From Verrucomicrobiota bacterium (GTDB lineage: Bacteria > Verrucomicrobiota > Verrucomicrobiia > Limisphaerales > JAIPKD01), in the NCBI GenBank assembly GCA_021733835.1, contig JAIPKD010000011.1:1-54393 (forward strand): a stretch of DNA of 54,393 bases. Direction: 5' to 3'. Made by a program: the position numbers and the translations under genes. The notes under the pieces are model-generated. The model was given only the letters and a program-made list of their open reading frames with translations, ran no database searches and had not been told where the DNA came from. Every line of letters starts with the position of its first letter. The first letter of the stretch is position 1. Positions 51,664 through 54,393 of this stretch are shown here, in pieces.

Positions 51664-53526
51664 TCAATTCTGCTCGCTTAACGGTTTACTCCAGTCGAAC
51701 GGTTTACCTCTATCCCACGGTGACGGTAATTCCTCGCTGTCATATCTGTACTCCGATTCAAGAAAACGGCTTGAAGGCAATTGTTGGAAATCGGTGTCCT
51801 CTATAATGGTTGGAGTCACAAATATAAGCAGGTTCTGCTTGATCCTCTCTTTTGTGTCATGCCTAAAGAGCCTACCAAACAGCGGCAGGTCGCCCAGGAC
51901 GGGGACTTTCTTATAGCCCTCGGTCTTCGTATCGCTTATCAGCCCTCCCATGACCAGGGTGTTTCCGCTCGGGATGAGCACGTGCGTATCGATACGGCGG
52001 ATGGCATAAATATTCGCCACATTCAACTGCCCCTGTATCGTCTGCTGGTCTTTGCCGTCGATATTCGACACCTCGGGTGTAACCTTCAATGCAATCTTGT
52101 TCGTCCCAGAAATTCTGGGGGTTACCTCCAGAATAGTACCTAAATTCGTATAATTCACTTGAGAGCCACCGGGCACATTGGCCGCACCGGGTGTTATCTC
52201 AAAAATAGGATACGCCCGGGTAACGGACAATTCAGCGGGTTGATTGTCCAACGTCACCGTCCGCGGCGTGGAAATAACACGAGTCTCACTATCCTGGTTA
52301 AGAAAAGAAAGCACGGCGTTGAGGCCGTCCGCATTGAGAAAACCTATACTCGGCGTGAATCCGCTTAATGTATTCCAGCTCGCGCCGAGTGGACTGAACA
52401 CCTGGCTGCCGCCTGTCTGGCCGCCGTCGCCCCCCCCTTCTCCGCCGGAGGAACCGCCGAATGAGCTTGTAAAGGAGGTCATCGTGGACGAATCTTCTCT
52501 GGTGGTTATCGTACGGCCGCTGGGCAGAACCGTTGTGGTCTCTTCTCCCGGCCTCATTGTCGTTGAAGAGCCGGAGATCATACCATTGCCGAATGTAAGA
52601 CGTTGTCCTTCCAATGTCCCCGACCAGTCGACACCTTTTATCGACTTCGGATTATGCGATGTCTCCAACAACCGCGCCTCGATCAGCACCTGCCGCGTCG
52701 GCGCGTCGAGCTCGGACAACAGATTTGTTACAGCGGCATATTCACGATCTGTACTTACAACTATTATCTTGCTGCTCCTTAGGTCGGGGATAATTTGACT
52801 CCTATCATCGGTGAGTGTGGGGTTGAGTATCTCCACTATATTGGTCGGGCTGGCATACCCGAGCCGGATTACATGGGTCTTCAGCGGCTCTCTCTTGGAA
52901 GCGTTCGTTATTTTGGAAATCTTCGTCCTCGGATCTATTTCCACCATCAACCCATGGTTATCCAGGAGGGCGGTAAGCGCCTGATCCGGGGTAACGTTTT
53001 CGAAGCGGACGGATACCTTTGTCTGCTCAAACACGCTCGGCCCGTTCGTGGTGCGAGTTAGTTGTGGATCAAACTGGATATTCATGTCCGCCTGCCTGGC
53101 CAGTAGCCGTATCGCATCCATGATCGGCGCGTCGGAAAGAACTAGAAGCGATTCAGGGGCCTGCCCGCTGATCACCAGGGAATCTTCGGAGATATCTTCG
53201 TAAGTGCGAACTACTCCTTCGGATTCATCCTCGCCCGCACCTGTTTCGCCGGCCACCGCGGCGGGCGTGTCAACCTCCTCCGGCGTCCCCTCGATCCGGG
53301 ACACAGGTTCTCCTGACTCCAAAAGGGACTCGGCATTCGTAGCAGTATTGGATGAAGCTGCGGCGCTTTCCGTTGGCCCGGCCGCGAAAACCGATGTCGG
53401 CATGAGCTGGGACGCCGCGGCAATAATTGCAACGAGGAACATCCGTGCGCCCGTCTGTCCAATGAAACATATCGCCGCATCGGGACGGGAGCGCGCTTTA
53501 TTTATTATTTTGGAGAACAACCGCAT
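51664..53526 (-). CDS. Secretin (GspD/PilQ-type outer membrane channel)
   Basis: A 620-residue outer-membrane secretin that forms the exit pore of type II secretion or type IV pilus machines. After a signal peptide (to about SVFA), residues about 120-290 hold N domains (ADMNIQFDPQLTR; VIRLGYASPTNIVEILNPTLTDD; IIVVSTDREYAAVTNLLSELDAPTRQVLIEARL). A Gly/Ser/Gln-rich insert lies near 365-385 (SSGGEGGGDGGQTGG). The C-terminal secretin domain has VISTPRTVTLDNQPAELSV, LEVTPRISG and VPVLGDLPLFGRLFR, then LLIFVTPTII. PilP- and PilO-like genes just upstream favour a PilQ-type assembly; giant protein 3 follows after 18 bases. Confidence 0.92.
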   Translation of the reverse strand: MRLFSKIINKARSRPDAAICFIGQTGARMFLVAIIAAASQLMPTSVFAAGPTESAAASSNTATNAESLLESGEPVSRIEGTPEEVDTPAAVAGETGAGEDESEGVVRTYEDISEDSLVISGQAPESLLVLSDAPIMDAIRLLARQADMNIQFDPQLTRTTNGPSVFEQTKVSVRFENVTPDQALTALLDNHGLMVEIDPRTKISKITNASKREPLKTHVIRLGYASPTNIVEILNPTLTDDRSQIIPDLRSSKIIVVSTDREYAAVTNLLSELDAPTRQVLIEARLLETSHNPKSIKGVDWSGTLEGQRLTFGNGMISGSSTTMRPGEETTTVLPSGRTITTREDSSTMTSFTSSFGGSSGGEGGGDGGQTGGSQVFSPLGASWNTLSGFTPSIGFLNADGLNAVLSFLNQDSETRVISTPRTVTLDNQPAELSVTRAYPIFEITPGAANVPGGSQVNYTNLGTILEVTPRISGTNKIALKVTPEVSNIDGKDQQTIQGQLNVANIYAIRRIDTHVLIPSGNTLVMGGLISDTKTEGYKKVPVLGDLPLFGRLFRHDTKERIKQNLLIFVTPTIIEDTDFQQLPSSRFLESEYRYDSEELPSPWDRGKPFDWSKPLSEQN

Positions 53527-53534
53527 ATGGCATG

Positions 53535-54038
53535 TTACTCGTAAATACTTAACTCCACCGGTATCGACTCACCTTCGACTTCCAAAACGATCGACGATTC
53601 GCGAATATCGCTGCACTTGATATGGAGTTCTCCTTCTTCGGTACGCACATTCCCCTCGAATCCGATCGTTACAATCTTATCATTTATCAAGGCGCGGGCC
53701 GGTTCACCCTCGACCATAAAAATGCCCCTCAGCTTCAAGGCCGTCGACGGCGGCGGTTTTGGTTTTTCCGTGTCCGCGGCCTTTTCCGATGCCGGAAGAC
53801 GACGAACGGAGTTAGGGAAAAACGGATCGGCCCCTTTCCTGAAATCATCGACGAATACCGACTTCGGGAATTCCACATTCATGTCGATAACCGACATTTC
53901 CTCCTCTTTTCCTGTTTCCGTTTTGTCTTCGCTCTCATCATCAGCCTGGGCTGAAACCGAAGGGACACTACACAAGGCAAGCATATACAACACAAGTGTC
54001 AACAATACATACATTAAAACTGTTTTACCGGCAAACAT
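53535..54038 (-). CDS. PilP/GspC-like periplasmic pilot protein
   Basis: A 167-residue protein with an N-terminal membrane anchor or signal (MFAGKTVLMYVLLTLVLYMLALCSVPSVSA), an acidic, disordered linker (DDESEDKTETGKEEE), and a small C-terminal beta domain LKLRGIFMVEGEPARALINDKIVTIGFEG...IRESSIVLEVEGESIPVELSIYE. The latter matches the PilP/GspC homology-region layout that links the inner-membrane platform to the secretin. It lies 8 bases before the secretin gene and 2 bases after the PilO-like frame, so one operon is very likely. Confidence 0.8.
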   Translation of the reverse strand: MFAGKTVLMYVLLTLVLYMLALCSVPSVSAQADDESEDKTETGKEEEMSVIDMNVEFPKSVFVDDFRKGADPFFPNSVRRLPASEKAADTEKPKPPPSTALKLRGIFMVEGEPARALINDKIVTIGFEGNVRTEEGELHIKCSDIRESSIVLEVEGESIPVELSIYE

Positions 54039-54040
54039 TA

Positions 54041-54280
54041 TTATTCCGTAGTTCCGGCCGGCGCCGTAGTCGGGACTGGCTTAACCAACGCTGCAATGTC
54101 CATAGTAAACGATAATCTTTCGCCCTGACTCGAGGTCTCCGTACCGCCTCCCGGTGTTATACTCAAATTCTCGATACGCATGAAACGAAATGTGTTTTCG
54201 AAATCAGCGATAAACCTACCCAGATCATGGTAAAAGGCGTTCCCGCGAATTGTGAAAAAGGGGGTATCCATATAACGCAA
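54041..54280 (-). CDS. PilO-like protein, C-terminal part (partial or disrupted)
   Basis: A fragment of about 79 residues: TPFFTIRGNAFYHDLGRFIADFENTFRFMRIENLSI matches the C-terminal ferredoxin-like domain of PilO, the inner-membrane partner of PilN and PilP. The frame continues upstream without a start to a TGA at 54338-54340. A different frame is open to the window edge (ending near 54290 and containing RLMEQAVMTAPLSYRQIVQRK). So the gene is either split by a frameshift near an A-rich run at about 54310-54320 or uses a short start; the window edge hides the rest. It belongs to the PilP-secretin operon. Confidence 0.6.
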   Translation of the reverse strand: MRYMDTPFFTIRGNAFYHDLGRFIADFENTFRFMRIENLSITPGGGTETSSQGERLSFTMDIAALVKPVPTTAPAGTTE

Positions 54281-54393
54281 GTACCCTCTATATGTTGTGT
54301 TTTCTTTGAACGATCTGCCGGTACGACAATGGGGCAGTCATCACAGCCTGTTCCATAAGACGATAGAATAGCATGCCTCGTGATCGAGATGTG

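Overview
The window looks like chromosomal DNA from an uncultured member of the PVC superphylum (Verrucomicrobiota, Kiritimatiellota or Lentisphaerota). Pointers are a verrucomicrobial-type elongation factor P with a PGNLRAF loop, several prepilin-like proteins with the xxG^F(S/T)LIE processing site, an FHA plus zinc-finger protein, very large exported proteins ending in a DPDGDG calcium-type motif and a 'FFRV' beta-sandwich, a secreted GH29 fucosidase, a long beta-helix protein, and a corrinoid methyltransferase cluster. The assignment to PVC is inference from these protein types; no rRNA gene is present. Layout: 1-3.3 kb is a minus-strand sugar-metabolism block (fbaB, rpe, a Tat-exported TIM-barrel protein) beside a REP-like palindromic repeat. 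3.5-11.6 kb is a plus-strand run: DUF554 membrane protein, an oxidoreductase/isomerase pair, efp, then the classical rpmH-rnpA-yidD-yidC-khpB order, then a HAD hydrolase. 12.3-17.5 kb is an AT-rich island with a DNA methyltransferase and two nuclease-like proteins, flanked by gene-free, possibly decayed DNA. 17.5-24.9 kb holds def, a PfkB kinase, an orphan parB, tRNA-Leu(GAG), an O-methyltransferase, the fucosidase, and an HDOD regulator followed by a pseudopilin. 25-31.5 kb holds the beta-helix protein, a remnant of a radical SAM gene and two translationally coupled membrane glycosyltransferases. 31.5-35.6 kb is the most unusual stretch: a pseudopilin, two tandem paralogues with a shared, nearly identical 3' end joined to AT-rich diverged 5' parts, a secreted six-cysteine peptide and a MauE-like redox membrane protein. 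35.6-36.6 kb is gene-free and rich in repeats, including a second copy of the REP-like element. 36.6-41.5 kb is a minus-strand corrinoid methyltransferase operon (UroD-type methyltransferase, Tat-exported O-methyltransferase, corrinoid protein, DUF1638) led by mqnD of the futalosine menaquinone pathway, plus the FHA protein. 41.6-54.3 kb is a minus-strand set: PilO-like, PilP-like and secretin genes, followed almost directly by three giant paralogous proteins (NHL propeller, chitobiase-type Ig domain, cohesin-like and dockerin-like modules). Two candidate undescribed systems stand out. The first is the AT-rich exported cluster at 32.3-35.6 kb. The second is the secretin-linked set of three giant propeller/cohesin/dockerin-like proteins at 41.6-54.3 kb. 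Both are inferred from gene content and layout only.
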